NCBI GenBank assembly: GCA_004026145.2
Contig: CP034980.1
Coordinates: 3,980,964-4,044,963, forward strand
Direction: 5' to 3'
DNA: 64,000 nucleotides
DNA from: Takifugu bimaculatus
Taxonomy: Eukaryota > Chordata > Actinopteri > Tetraodontiformes > Tetraodontidae
Each line of letters starts with the position of its first letter. Position 1 is the first letter of the stretch. Positions 1 to 12,900 of the stretch are shown here, piece by piece. A program made the translations under genes and the position numbers. The notes under the pieces were generated by a model. The model ran no database searches. It was not told the DNA's origin and worked only from the letters and a program-made list of their open reading frames with translations.

Positions 1-1688
1 CCGGCATTGCCTTGTTGAAGATCCTTTCTGGTATTTGATGCAACCAGTAGATTCTTCTGCCCTCAATCACAGAAGCAGTTTTCCCACTTGTTCTTATCTC
101 ACTTTGCCTCTCGGGCACGAATATCCACCGGGACGATCTGGGTCCGAATGTTGACATCAGTTGCACCTACACGGGTCTGAAACTTGCACAAATGTACAAA
201 TCCTGGAAGGGTGGTGAAATTATCTCAGCGCCCAGGGTGCCCAGACAAACAGCACAGGGGTGGGGGGGGGAGCCCTGTTCTGTGTGCAGATAAGAGAGTG
301 GGCCTGCATTATCTGCAGTGCACAGCGCATTGATAAGATTTCAGCGTGATTACCTCCTCTCAGTCACAGCTGATCAACGCTGTGCACTGTCAAAACCGAC
401 ATATCATAATCATTTGTGATAAAACAATTGCTGCTTCGCTCCTAATTGAATTGCCGCTGCCGCATCCATTCTGTCCCGGTTCGTAAAGACGCAGGCAGGT
501 TTTCTATGCAGAACGGCTCCCGCCAAGACGATCGGTGGAAACACGGATTCTCAGAGAAACGCTGAGTGGGAAAACAATAATATCTCTGGATATAGCGAGT
601 TTTCGCCCGCTTGCATGACCAGGCCGCAAATTTCTAGCCGATAGTGACGTATAATCGACCAGACCCAAACGTCGTCGAACATCTGAATCCGCCCACATGC
701 AGGAGCTGCAGTTGTAGAAGTAATCACTTCCACGAGCACATTATCATTTGACCCAATTGGAGTGTTTTTCTGACCTACTTATTGGGTTGATCCTTCCACG
801 TTTGGCCTTTTTGCACTTGTTAAGTGTGTACAATGGCACAGTCCTTTGATGTGTGAGCATTGATTGGACAGATACAAGACTCTCGGGTGACCTATAACAT
901 ATCGATCGGGAGGGCTGTCGGAATTCTGCCTCGTCTTCAAGTTGATAAAACCCGTTTTCAATGCAACTGCAGGTCAAAGCTGAAATCGTAGATGAAAATA
1001 ATCAGCAGAACCACTCGGGCTTAGACACGACTTAACTGTTTTACCTAATTAGATCTTAATCTTCAGACATAGAATTTGAAGCTCGCTATTGTTTTCAGTG
1101 GGACGTCGTGAAACCTGCCAACTCGCTCAAATGTCATTAGGTCATTTAAGATCAGCAGGTAATGAAGTTGACAGGCTTCATCTGAGCAGCGTTCTCACAG
1201 CCGGAGGGGAGAGTCGGTCCGCCCCGTCTACCACCGGCAACCACAATGGTCTCACAGTTCAATGGTTTGAGGGATTAGTAGAACGAATCCAATTGTTTAT
1301 GCACCATGCGGTGAAAATAGAGGTGAAAGTCTTTCATGAGGCTGACATTACAAACTGTGTGGGGGGGGATTAAATGACAAAATTACAGGATTGGAAAAAG
1401 CAAAGCAACGTCGAGGCGTCATTAACATATTCGAGTGTGGTCTTATGATTTACTGATGAATAAGTTGGGATCTTATTTAAACGTGAGCCATCATTAAAAA
1501 AGGAAAATGAAATTTTCGCTGTTATCCTTTGAAAATAAATAAAATAAAAGAGTCTGCCTGCACTTTCAAGTGCACAGAGCGCAGAAGGGAGTGGGCATTC
1601 AGGGTTCAAATAAGAACCTGATGAGAGATTATAATGATGCTGTACCACGGTTCAGTCCACATCCAGAGGGGCCGAATATCCAATTAAA
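1..1688. other. Non-coding unique sequence
   Basis: No gene is recognised here. Short open frames on both strands (none above about 100 codons) carry no domain signature and no paired splice signals. The tract has a G-rich stretch near 246-256 and an 8 bp G run near 1363-1370. Composition is ordinary for fish intergenic DNA. Confidence 0.6.
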
Positions 1689-1770
1689 TCTCCTCTCTCT
1701 CTCTCTCTCTCTCTCCCCCTCTCTCTCCCTCTCTCTTCCTCTCTCCCTCTCTTTCTCTATCCCTCCCTCT
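1689..1770. repeat. (CT)n pyrimidine-rich simple repeat
   Basis: An imperfect CT microsatellite of about 80 bp interrupted by CCC and TTCC variants. The + strand is almost purely pyrimidine, so it is a potential triplex (H-DNA) former. Any frame through it is low-complexity Ser/Leu and should not be read as protein. Confidence 0.9.
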
Positions 1771-2041
1771 GTCGGTGTAGTAATTACTGCAACACGTGCA
1801 TGTAAATTTGATTCTAATACCTGTGGAGGAATCGCTCACAACAAGCCAGCAAATGTCACGTCTGCTGCACTATAATCTCACTACACACAATCTATTCAAT
1901 AATACACACAGACCGTCAGAATAGTCATATAAGTCGTTAGACTGCATTTTGATAATTGTTATATAATCATCTCTGCATTATTTGCACAAGGTGAGAATTA
2001 ATAGACCTGCAATAGACATAGATTAAAACATTAATAGTGAA

Positions 2042-2043
<2 letters not shown>

Positions 2044-2129
<86 letters not shown>
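2044..2129. repeat. (TG)43 dinucleotide microsatellite
   Basis: An uninterrupted TG repeat of 86 nt. Open frames crossing it give alternating Cys-Val and are artefacts. Purity suggests it is polymorphic. Alternating purine-pyrimidine DNA of this length can adopt Z-DNA. Confidence 0.98.
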
Positions 2130-2132
<3 letters not shown>

Positions 2133-5100
2133 CAGGTTGTCTACAACAATGTGCAGACCTTGGTCCACACACACATGATCTTCACAAACCTGGTTATCTT
2201 CTGTGGACACAGAGCTTCACTGTAATGTGCTGGAGAGTTTGTCAAGCTGCATTTGTTGACTGTTTGTTGGTCTGCTGAAACATACAGAGTTTGCTTTATA
2301 TACAGGCAACGGCGATTGTGTGTGTCTGCACAAACGGTTTGTGGTGTTGTTCACTTGCGATGGAAATTTTCACTGCTGTGGTTTTAAGCGCATGTCTGAA
2401 ATTCGAAAAATGCTCTTATGTATCGACTTGTCGTGTTGAATATACCTATATCAGTGCAGCGACCCCTATAGGTGCGGGGGTCATCACGACGGAAACAATT
2501 CCAATATTTTGTGACCTAACACTGAAATTCAGTGACTGACTGTTATTTGTGCTTCCTCTGAGGAGAATAAACAGTAAATATATATCTTTGTGAGGCCACC
2601 TGCAATAGAGTTCAGATGACGTCACTTGATAAACTAAACTGATCCAAAACCCGGATCTGCATCTTTCAGCAACACTAAATAACAGCGATTGATAATGCTA
2701 AAAGCATCCAGCTGGGAGACTGTGGCATCCTTACTGTCTTGAGTGTAATGTGTAATCATCATTCCAATCAGTGTTCTTCTTTCTTACGATGCTCATTCAC
2801 CCATTTCGTCTCCCTACAAGTGTGCACGTAAGTCAGCTCCTCCCAGATGAAAAGTTGCTCCTGCCAAAACAAGCAGCAACAGCTGACAGGAGGCGAAAGG
2901 GCAGGCGGGCATAGATGATTGGTGCTACAGTAAGACTGAGGGCTATACTTTTATTCCCTGACCTTTTGTATCTGGCTTTCACACCCTCTCTGCTCTGACA
3001 GTGTCACTGATCAGCAGAGCAGCTGCGTACAGGCCAGGTCCTGCAGACAGTCCAAATGATCTCAGCACGCAATCTGTCTCCATAATACCTCCAACCCCAC
3101 GCCCTACCTTTTCATCTTCACACTTGGATAACTCATTGGATGTGGCAGGGCAGCCGAGCAGTGGACACTTCTTTTCATGACGATGTGGCATCTATTACCG
3201 CATGTGCTGCACTCGCACTATTTCATTGCCCTGTGATTATGCGGGCTTGTGCCACAGAACAGAACGCCTCTCATAGCGTCCAGCCCTGTGTGGTTTCTGT
3301 CGTGTGTGCCATCAATTGTTATTTGTCATTACATTATTCATGCCACTCCTTTGACTCCCTTTGGCCAAGCAGCGCCGTTCTCTGATTGAACTAACCACAC
3401 TCACTGGCTGGGCTAACGTTGTTTAACCCATGATTGCACTTTTCATGGATTTGTTTGACGATCAGGAGTAGCTGAAATGAAACAACTCCCACATTGACGA
3501 ACTTGTCTCCGAGAAGATTGCCTTCGGAGGTGGAGGCAAACCCTGGAAGACGGACTGTGTTGAATGGACAGCCGAGCGTCCTGTGTTAAAAATGGCGTGG
3601 AAATAAATAAATAATATAAAATAAATAAATAAAGCAGCTTCCAGTAAGTGCTGAAAGCCAATTAACATAACCCTGACATACACCGTCACTACACAGAGAT
3701 ACAAACAGCACATTTAAATTTAGGAAAACCTGCAGGCATTCAGATAAAGCTGGCGTCAGAAATTGTGCAATTTACCTGAAAATAGAAAAAACATGGATAA
3801 GGATATCCTTGCGAGAATGCTCTTTCAACTTTGAAAAAAATAAAAATAAAATGTGCTTTTTCTCTATTCCAAACGCTTTGGAAAATTTCCACTTTATGAA
3901 ACAAATTTTAGGAGTAAACAGCAGCGAAACTTTTCTGGATTGATGACAGGTTGTCATGTGGGGAGGGAAGAAAGCACATAAACACAGTTTGTGTTAATAA
4001 AACCCGTCTGCTTTAGTTATAATGTTACGATCATTTAACATAAAAATAATCAGATGTATCTGAACAGGAACTGATCACAAACAATGATGTTATTTAGAAA
4101 TCTTTCAGCTCCTTGGACTGAGTCTTTCTTTATCTGAACAATATGGGGTTTTTCATGTCTAGAAGTGAAATAATTCAAACTCTGCTGTAATTTCGGTTTC
4201 TATGACAACAGCCTGACACATCCAGTGATGTTTGTTGCATTATACATACAGGAGCAAATAAACATGCAGACGGTTCATTTTCCTCTCTCCTTTGTAAGCA
4301 TACTAAATTAAATTAAACAATTACTAAAATGAGACAAAAAACAAATTAACTTTTTCTTTTAACATCACCTCCGTCCTTTGTACAACTTTAATTAGTGCCC
4401 AATTCAAAACAGTTCATTAAAAAAACACAAACAAAGCATTGAAAACATAGTTTAAAACTTTGAAAACGAACATTAGCACGATTCTTCCTAAAGGTTAGAG
4501 ATTGGGTGATGCTGTTTTATTAATCCTGATGCAGACCCCTGCGGCCTGGAGGGCCCCAGAAACATACGCACACATCGTGATGACACAAACCACAACAGCT
4601 GTGATTGTTCTGCTCCTCTGATATCTGGCAGTGTGTGTTTTCATTTCCTTTCATGCAGTCTACTGCAAAGGACTGAGAGTTCTGACACTGTGTGCATGCA
4701 CAATTCCCCCAGCACATCATCACTGAGGCCGACATAAGGACGCACTTTTGTTGTTAGAAATTATCAGAAACATCAGTCTGAAGTGCACAAAGATAGAGAG
4801 CAGCATAAACAGCATATCTGCGTGTCGCTCAGTGAGTGTAGAAATGCTTCAAAATAACAGGACGCTATAACATTTCTTGATGTGCTAATAAACAAAATAA
4901 TATTAAAGCAATTTTAAGTGGGACAACTGGAATAAAGAGGTTACTAGAGGAGCAGAATGTTGACATAAATCAGGCTGAAAGCAGAGCAAAGGCAGCACCA
5001 GAGGCACCATTCTCTGTTAAAACAGTTAGCACAAAACCCTGGGGTACCAACTAAGCTGTGGCGTCAAATACTAAAAGCACAAATGTGAAATGAAAATTAA

Positions 5101-6346
5101 AGCAGCAGTATTTTGGTGGTCACAGCCACCGAGGTAGAACAGCAGCCATTTCCACTGCCATGTGGAAGTCGCCGCAACAGCCAGCTCATACTGAGGAGGG
5201 AACAAAGGAGCCAGCACTCATTTTCACATTCACACCAGCGTTTCACAACTTACTTTACAATAATGACCTGCCTGTCCCGAAGCAGAGCATCCATGATCGG
5301 AGCTCTGCAAACACATGTGCATCATGTGATCAGTTCCAAAGAAGACAGAATCTCATTTAGACTAGATGGAGGCTTACGCACGTATTCCGCATCTTGCGTG
5401 TCATGTAATGATGTCAGATGATGATTAGCTCTTTTTGTTCCATCAATAGCAAACCTGCAGTTTGAGCGATTTATTTTTTTTCTATAACTATTATCAATTG
5501 TATTGGCCCCCGTATCCCCGCTGCGAAAAGAACCACGGCTCCCCGGCTGTTCCACACTTTAATGGCTAACTTGACGGGAGAAAAGGCAACCTTTCAAGTC
5601 TTGATTGCAGCCAATCGTTCCTCTGTATGTTCTCATTGTCAGCAGCCACTGTTATAACACCAGAGTGCAGGTAATGGGAGCCATTGTGTCCTTGGGAGGT
5701 CCTTTCAGCTCTGCTGGAAATGGGTTTTAGAGTTTGCCACAGTGTTCATTCAAGTGTGGCCCCCACACTTGCTTCAAAAAAAATATCAAATATTTGTGAC
5801 TGTATTCACCCACCAGTGTGGCTGCCAGGTTGGCATGGGTACATTGCACCATTTGAGCTGTTGTCTTCATAACGCCGCTCAGCGTTTCTCATTGTGGATT
5901 TCGGTTTAGAATACCTCGAACCTCACTGTCAGGAAGGCGTCCGGCTGTACGTTTGCAGCAGTGCAACAAAAAGTGGACAGTGCAGCGCTGCTGAGCTGTG
6001 ACGCTAATAGCATCTGGCTGTTTTTTCCCCTTCATGCAAAAAGAAGCAGAAACTTTTTCGGTCCCTGTTTAAAGAGCCTTTTATGGAGCACGTTCTTGAA
6101 AGGTCACAGAATCATAGGAGAATGGCCCTGCAGGGCTGAAGATCCACTTTGACAAGTGTTGCGTTCCCATGTGTAACACTTCCTGGCATGATAAAGTAAC
6201 TAAGCAGATTTGCCGTGCGCCTGACTGTCCTGTCTAGCAGCCTGTGTGAAAAGCCTGCATGTGACATGTGCTCTCTGTTGGGGCCAAGAGGGAAGGCTGT
6301 GGATTCACCACGAATTTGTGTTTCCACTCGTGATCGGTGTCAAGTC
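2130..6346. other. Non-coding unique sequence
   Basis: No gene recognised. Open frames are all at or below about 102 codons, start and stop at random, and lack flanking splice sites. AT-rich stretches occur around 3590-3640 and 3830-3860. One perfect CRE palindrome lies at 2617. Confidence 0.55.
2617..2624. promoter_or_regulatory. Perfect CRE palindrome (TGACGTCA)
   Basis: An exact 8 bp cAMP response element palindrome, the binding site of CREB/ATF family factors. No promoter or first exon is visible nearby, so its use is unknown. A palindrome of this length can occur by chance in 64 kb, so this is only a motif match. Confidence 0.25.
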
Positions 6347-6374
6347 CGGAGCCGTAGCGCCGGAGCCGTAGCGC
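6347..6374. repeat. 14 bp x2 tandem duplication
   Basis: The 14-mer CGGAGCCGTAGCGC is repeated exactly twice, followed by a decayed third copy (CACAGCCGCAGCGC). It is CpG-rich within a CpG-poor background. Confidence 0.9.
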
Positions 6375-8073
6375 CACAGCCGCAGCGCTCGCACAACCCC
6401 CTTTTTGTTCTAAGAAAACCACTGACCGCTCGTTCTGTGCCCTTAACCATGGCGATCCCATGGCCCGGGTAGTTACAGTAGCAGAGGCACAAATATAAAC
6501 ACACAACAACACCAACACACACATCACACGTCAGCCTGAAGATGCAGACTGACTGAACCTGTTAAAGCTGCACTGCTGCTGGAGTGTGAAATCCTTGAAA
6601 GCCGTTGATTCTCCCTATGTTGATGTGGAGTTGAGGCTTTCCTTTGAACTCTTTCTTCTTTAGAAACCATGTCAAACCTTCATCTGAAAAAAGGCACTGC
6701 GTGATGTAAAGACGGCTTTTAGGAGTCGATATTTAAGGGATGCAACAATAATTAGCGTTTAGATCTTTAAAAGATCTTGAGAGTATTAAACCATCAAGCG
6801 ACGTTGCTGCGGGTTGCTTACAAATATCTGAAAACTGTTTATGGTCTGGTGAGTGATCAAAATTCTAAAGACAATTATAAAGAGTGCATCAGGTAACACG
6901 GGCTATGATTCGCTTTCACGTGAGCTGGGTTCCATAGTTATCATGTCAAGACAGGTTTTTTTTCCGATCCCAAACATGGAAGAAGCCCAGAAAGTGTGAC
7001 TGTTGTAGTCAAGCGTAAGATCCTGACCCAGATGTTTACAGGTTGGTGCAGCAGTTTTGCTCATTTTCACAGCTTATTTCTGCATCTTCTGCGGCGTCTG
7101 TCCTTGTTTTAGATCCAAACATCCAAATCTATGTTTACATAAATAGGATTATTTAATGGGATGACAACTTTTACAATGTATTTCTGTGCAGCTGATATGA
7201 GAAGGACTCCTCTGCCCTTGCCATAATTACAGTATAATTCAAGCTTTTTAAAATTCCTTTTAGTACTCACATGCAAAGGACGCAAAAATAGCAGCCTTGT
7301 CATTGTGAACATCTTAACACACAGATATCAAGTGCACCTTGATTGTGAGGGAACAGAAAGCAACGGCTCTGGAGCGCGAGGTTAAAGTGGGGCATCTATA
7401 TTGTTGTCAGCACAAACCCACGGTAGCTGCTCAAATATTAGCAGCAAAGCTGAAGGCTAATGTTGATGTTATCTAGGTTAGGGTGTGCACTCTGGAAAAG
7501 GAGGGGCGACTAAACTGGAGGAAGAGGAGCAGCGGCAAGACGGAGTGACCTTAACAGGATGGAGCCAATTCCCCAAGGAGTAAACATTTGGTAAAAGCTG
7601 AGCAGCCCATATTTGTGGAGTAAATGGGCAGTAGAGTGGAGCCTGCCTCCACCCGCACAGCCGGGCTGCGCTGCTGGGGCATCTGAACGTTATTCTCTTT
7701 TAGTATCACTTCTGCACCCGAGACGTTTTTCTTCAGACTGTAAAAAAATATTTTTTTCTTTCTGTCAGAAGGTATGGAGACAATAGCGGCGGTTACCATG
7801 ATGGCACGACGGCATTTTTAGTATGTGAGTTGGATAAATTCCTATCTGGAATATAGGTGGCTCAAGAATTTGTAGCTGTTTGATAGGATGTTTACAGCAC
7901 TTTGGTCTTCGTTTTGCCGTGAATGCTCCTCATTTTCTCTGCAGGTTCTCCTCCAAATGTGGCGGGAAAAAAACACATGTCCTCCGTTGCTGTTTGCTTC
8001 TTCTTCTGAAAATAAAGCTACAATTAACTTGGCTCATTTTGATGAATGGGAAATCTGATAAATAATGTTGATA
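6375..8073. other. Non-coding unique sequence
   Basis: No gene recognised. There is no RNA gene and no transposon terminus that I can see. Frames present are short and without domain features. Confidence 0.5.
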
Positions 8074-8142
8074 AATGGATGGATGGATGGATGGATGGAT
8101 GGATGGATTAATGGATGGATGGATGCATGGATGGATGGATGG
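8074..8142. repeat. (ATGG)n tetranucleotide microsatellite
   Basis: About 17 units of ATGG with two interruptions (ATTA and ATGC variants). ATGG arrays often form the 3' tail of degenerate fish tRNA-derived repeats. The sequence immediately to the left shows no such body, so I call only the simple repeat. Confidence 0.95.
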
Positions 8143-9773
8143 TGTAATTGAAACCAATTTGCAGGGCTGTTGTGCACGTTGCTGGTTTTGAACCAGGTCC
8201 TCGGTCCTCTCGGGAGAGCCGAAGACATCCGACTGTCAGAGCTCCGTGATTATGATGCACCGAGATGAATCAGAGTTTTGTTTTTACAAATGCAGCAATC
8301 TGGAAGCCAAATCAAGCCACTCAAATGTTTTAGGGGAAGATGATTGTCTGCCTGGGAGCGTTAAACTCTGCCTCTGGGGTGTGATTTGCTCCCTGATGAT
8401 GGAGCTGGGGTGCAGGATGCAGGTTTGTCTCGGGAGCTTTTCCACCTGTCGTCTGTGCGACACTGTGACAGTACCAATCCCCCCTTATCTGTCCTCCCTT
8501 TCTTCACCCCCCCCTCCCCACCCACACACCCACACCACCCTTTCTCTCTCCACACACACCTTCCCCTTCCATCATCTCTGTCTGTTCCAGTTTCAAAAAC
8601 CCTGCTGTGATAAGCACGATAAATTAAAAATGATTTCTTTTTAATTACTCTCACTTATTAAGTGCAATCCAAAGTGCATGCATTATATATGTACGTTTCA
8701 CTCCGCATGAGGATTAAATTGTTGCGTGAGAGCCTCGCCTCAGGGTAAAACGCACAAATGCAATTAAATTCATTTCACTGGGAAAAAGGGCACTTTTTCT
8801 CCCTCACGGTTCTGGAGAAAGAACACAGAAAACAATCCAGGGCCTCTATGTGTGGATGTGGATGTATTATTCTACGAATAATGAGTAGGAAACCTTTGCT
8901 CTTTAATTAGGGTGAAGCTTGTTTTCGTACCTGCACTTACATGCATCATAAAGGAGATCCAAGTCACCTGAGAATAGCCATACAATCAGATTGTTCCATG
9001 TGTGGGAAAACACTGGCCCATCCTGATTTTATATTTAAATCCACAACATATTGGCATGCAGATTGTCCTCTCGATTTCTTCCCAGGAACGAGCCAAGTGT
9101 GGTACTTGACGTGGATCACCTACAGTGTCTGCTGCATATCAAGAGCACGCTGCAGAATCAGATCAGTAATTTGCCGTTGGCTGTCAGAAAGCTGGCAGAC
9201 AAATAGAGTGGAAAGGAAATGGAACAGAGCTCCAGTACGGCAGCCCGTGAGTGTCGAGAGGTCAGCGAGCCCGCAGACACACACCTGCCGATCCGGGCCC
9301 GGTGCCTCCGCACCGAATCAAAGGCGCTCAGCTTGAACTTAAAATTTCAATTGCCCGTCCTCAAACTGATGGACACTTTGAAAGGATGCGGTCTTTCAAA
9401 AGCTGGAGAGAAGTGCCTCGATCCAGGCGCAGGGGCGCTGGTGACCTGTGAGGCAGGACATGCAGTTGTCCTCCCCACGCATTCATCCGGCTCTGTTTAG
9501 AGCTCCTGATGTGTATGGATTTTCTTCCAACAATACTGGAGCTGTTGGGGGAGGAGAGACTGCTCAGCTTGTGCAAGGATTGGTGACCACAGACTGGGGT
9601 AATTGAAAGTGACAGCAGGTCGGGCACAATGAGTCAGACACCTCATAAGCACCGCAGCAGGGCAGCGTGCACACTAAAGTTCTGTGGTAAACAAAATCAC
9701 GCCGTTGACGCAAAACGTCATCGGCAGTTGTCCGGAGCCCGGAGACCAGGGCGAGGCCACGGCGGCGGAACTC
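8143..9773. other. Non-coding sequence with C-rich pyrimidine tract
   Basis: No gene recognised. About 8478-8578 is strongly pyrimidine-rich (runs of C, CA and CT), so its long frames on either strand are composition artefacts. The remainder is ordinary. Confidence 0.5.
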
Positions 9774-9783
9774 CCATATATGG
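9774..9783. promoter_or_regulatory. Perfect CArG box (SRF-type motif)
   Basis: CCATATATGG matches CC(A/T)6GG, the serum response factor site, exactly and palindromically. It sits in a short GC-rich segment (about 9730-9800) with several CpGs, unlike its surroundings. There is no adjacent transcript evidence. A single match of this kind can be chance. Confidence 0.3.
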
Positions 9784-9908
9784 AGCTCCCTCCCATATCT
9801 CTGAAATGTGGTTCTTCAATACAGAATAAATAACATCATTTCTAACATCAGAGAGATGAAACAGAAAACAGCTCCCGTCCTTAAATTCTAACCGCTCTGA
9901 CTGTGTCC

Positions 9909-9910
<2 letters not shown>

Positions 9911-9994
<84 letters not shown>
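9911..9994. repeat. (CA)42 dinucleotide microsatellite
   Basis: An uninterrupted CA repeat of 84 nt, nearly the same length as the TG repeat at 2044 but on the opposite strand. Frames through it are artefacts. Confidence 0.98.
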
Positions 9995-9995
<1 letters not shown>

Positions 9996-12900
9996 TCAAA
10001 TTTAAAGACTGCTGAGTTGACCTTTCTGCTCCCTACAACTTCACGACCTTGGAATTGTTATTTCTGTGTGTAATGTGGAGATATTTATGGGTTTCATTTT
10101 TCAGTAGTTTTTCGACGGCCTGCTGAAAAGTCCTTTCCCATTTGGTATTAAAATTTTCTGCCCTCTTTGAAATAAGATAAAACACCTAATGCCTTATTGG
10201 ACTAAAGGGAGTTCTGACATTTGCAACTGGAGGGAAAAATCGTGTGTTTGATCATTTTACAATTTACAAGCAGATGTTCTGTTTGCTAATACTTTACCTC
10301 GTATGAATACATTTTTGGCTCTTTTTTTTTTTTTAACACATCCAGTAATCGCAAGTGGTCTAAATGTGATTATGGTCACTGGAGTTTAGCATCATGTGCA
10401 GAGCTCAAACTAATCGAACAGCCCGCACCTCCAACCACTGACATAAAATCTATGTTTAAGCGTAATTTATGATCACTGATGGTAACAACGTCAGCGCGCT
10501 GGTAGTGGCGATGAAAGGTAAGGAGCTAATGAATTCTTGCCAGATCAAACGTTTATTTGTTGATTGAAGGGCCACGAACAGTGATGTTTCAGAAGGGCCA
10601 CAAGGCTGCGCATGAGTTTCTTTTGATGCATTGAATTATAAATGTTAAATTAGATTTTCGCTTCCTCATCCAATGCCATATGAGTGTAACTAGAAATAAT
10701 GTAATCTAGGTTCTGTGTAATTGGTTTGATTCAGGCAAGCAGAGTAAGCGGTTTCAGGGCCTGCATCCCATAACCCTGATCAGCCCCCACACTAAAACCA
10801 CTGACAAGTCAACTCAACTGAATATTGATTATGGCTTTGTTGCAATGTGACAGGATGCTCCTTTTTGCTAACATTAGCTAACCTCATTCAAAAACGCGCT
10901 CCCACGTGGTGTCAACACACAGGTGGCGATGTGGATATAAAATAAAAGAACCCCCCCCCCCATTCCCTCAAATTTGATTTTCAATTAATTTCCCATTTTT
11001 GTGAAGGCAAACCCCAATTGCATGTGAGTGAGCACAAACATCTGTCCCCATCGTTTGCAATGAGTGCAAGCTGTCAACCATGTAATCGTGTGCTGTCAAT
11101 CATCAGCTCAGCGTTGGTATATTTATGAACATGTGAAGCTTGTTTGGGCCAAAATTTCCATTTCCCGAGCGCCGTCTTTATTACTTATCGTAGCTATTGG
11201 GTGCGTTTGTGTCGCTGCCGCGTGTATTAGCAGCGATGCTGTGAAGGAAACAAAGTTGCCAGCCTCATAGTTTGCTGCTGACAGATGAAAGAGGCGGTGA
11301 AGTGTTATTATAGCCTGAGTGTTCTCAAAGGAATGTGATGGATGGCCACTCTAGGGTCAACTCCACTCGCTGCAACCACCCTCCACCCCCCACCACCCCC
11401 AGGGAGGGGGAGGAATCTCCAGCTGCAGAATCACCTGCTTTGTAATCTGCCGCACGCACCAAAACCATGAAGCAACCGCCTCAGCATCATCAAGGGTGCT
11501 ATTACAGCGACATGTGAAGACAGTTAGTCTGCATGTTGAACAATTAAAGACATGCAAAAGATCAATATTTAAAGACATGGTTAATATTGAACAGCTGTGT
11601 ATCCACATAATTACTGCAGCTTAAAGGAGGCGGAGAATTTATATTCTGAAGAAATATCATCTCTTCCGTCTCTGTACAGTCAGCAAATAAGGACGCAGGG
11701 CAGAAATTCTCTGGGTAAACAATCCCATTTTTGCTTTTATTTTTATCCTCTTTTTTCCGACCCTGTTGAACGGGTGCAATGCTCATGCTCCCAAGCGGAT
11801 CCCGAAACCCCCACCTCTGATCCGTCTGGTGCTCATTAGCTGCAGCAGGAGTAAAGACAAATGGTGAGAAATGAAATGGATAAGCATTAAAGTCCCCATA
11901 ATGGGTTCATGCAATGCCACGAACACGGCTTATTAAGGTCAGGGGAGCTCTCATCACAGGCAGTCCTGAGGTTGTCCATGTTTTTATCAAGCGCATTTAT
12001 TATGCGGCTCTGACGCAGGCTGCTCTGCTTCACCAGTCAGGAATGTGGCCACGCCCCCGGATGCAGAGTGTAATTAGCATCTAACAAGATTAAGAGGTTA
12101 TGTTTTCCTTTTTGTCTCCTATATAATGCATCAACGTCCAGGGTGATCTTAATAAACAATGTCGCAATAGTGTGATGAAGTACCTGTGCATCATGGGCAC
12201 CAGTGCATCATGGGCACCATTTATTGAAAATTGAACAATGCTGCAGACATCTGCTGCGTTCAGTCTTCGTAAACGCATTCAAGCGCTTTCCTGTCAGCAT
12301 ACACCATCAGAAGTTGAGGTGAAATGCTACAATCACCGGAAAACATTGTTGTCAGTATTTGCCGTGAAGAGAGAACATTGCTCGACCACTGTGTGGTAGA
12401 TTTTGCAGTTGCTTATATTGCACTCACTGACGCCACAATAGAAACATTAATCTTGAGCTCATAAAGCTGGTAGTTAATGGTAATGGTGCGTGCAAGCAAA
12501 CGCACAGTATATCTGGGGCTTAATTTGCATGTAAAACAATAGTGCAGGTTCATATTAAAGTTAGAGTAAAACGCGTCCCATTTGTTGTGCTGCAAATGGA
12601 TCCAGGACGTCCGAGCTGCGCAAGGTGGATACAGCCAAAGTAGTTTATGCCTATTTTTATTTATGTCAGCGAACACTGACGTACAGTGGTCTTAAAAAAG
12701 AACCCTTGACATTTCAGAGAAGGCACTTGTTTGCTTCCATGGTGAGCGATGGGAAGATCAATACCACTCTGAGGTGGTTAAAAATGGAGCTGGGGCCAGT
12801 ATTCCATTATCATAGTTTAGTTCTAAAATAATCAAGCACTTAACTCTGATGAATTGCTGTCTTCACAGCTTACAGGTTGTGTTTTTTTTTCTTCTTCTTC

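Noticed and set aside
2037..2278. Open frames of alternating Cys-Val
   Set aside because: Direct translation of the TG microsatellite.
8246..8644. 132-codon + strand and 97-codon minus frames
   Set aside because: They run through a C/CA/CT-rich tract that yields Pro/Ser/His low complexity. No splice or promoter context.
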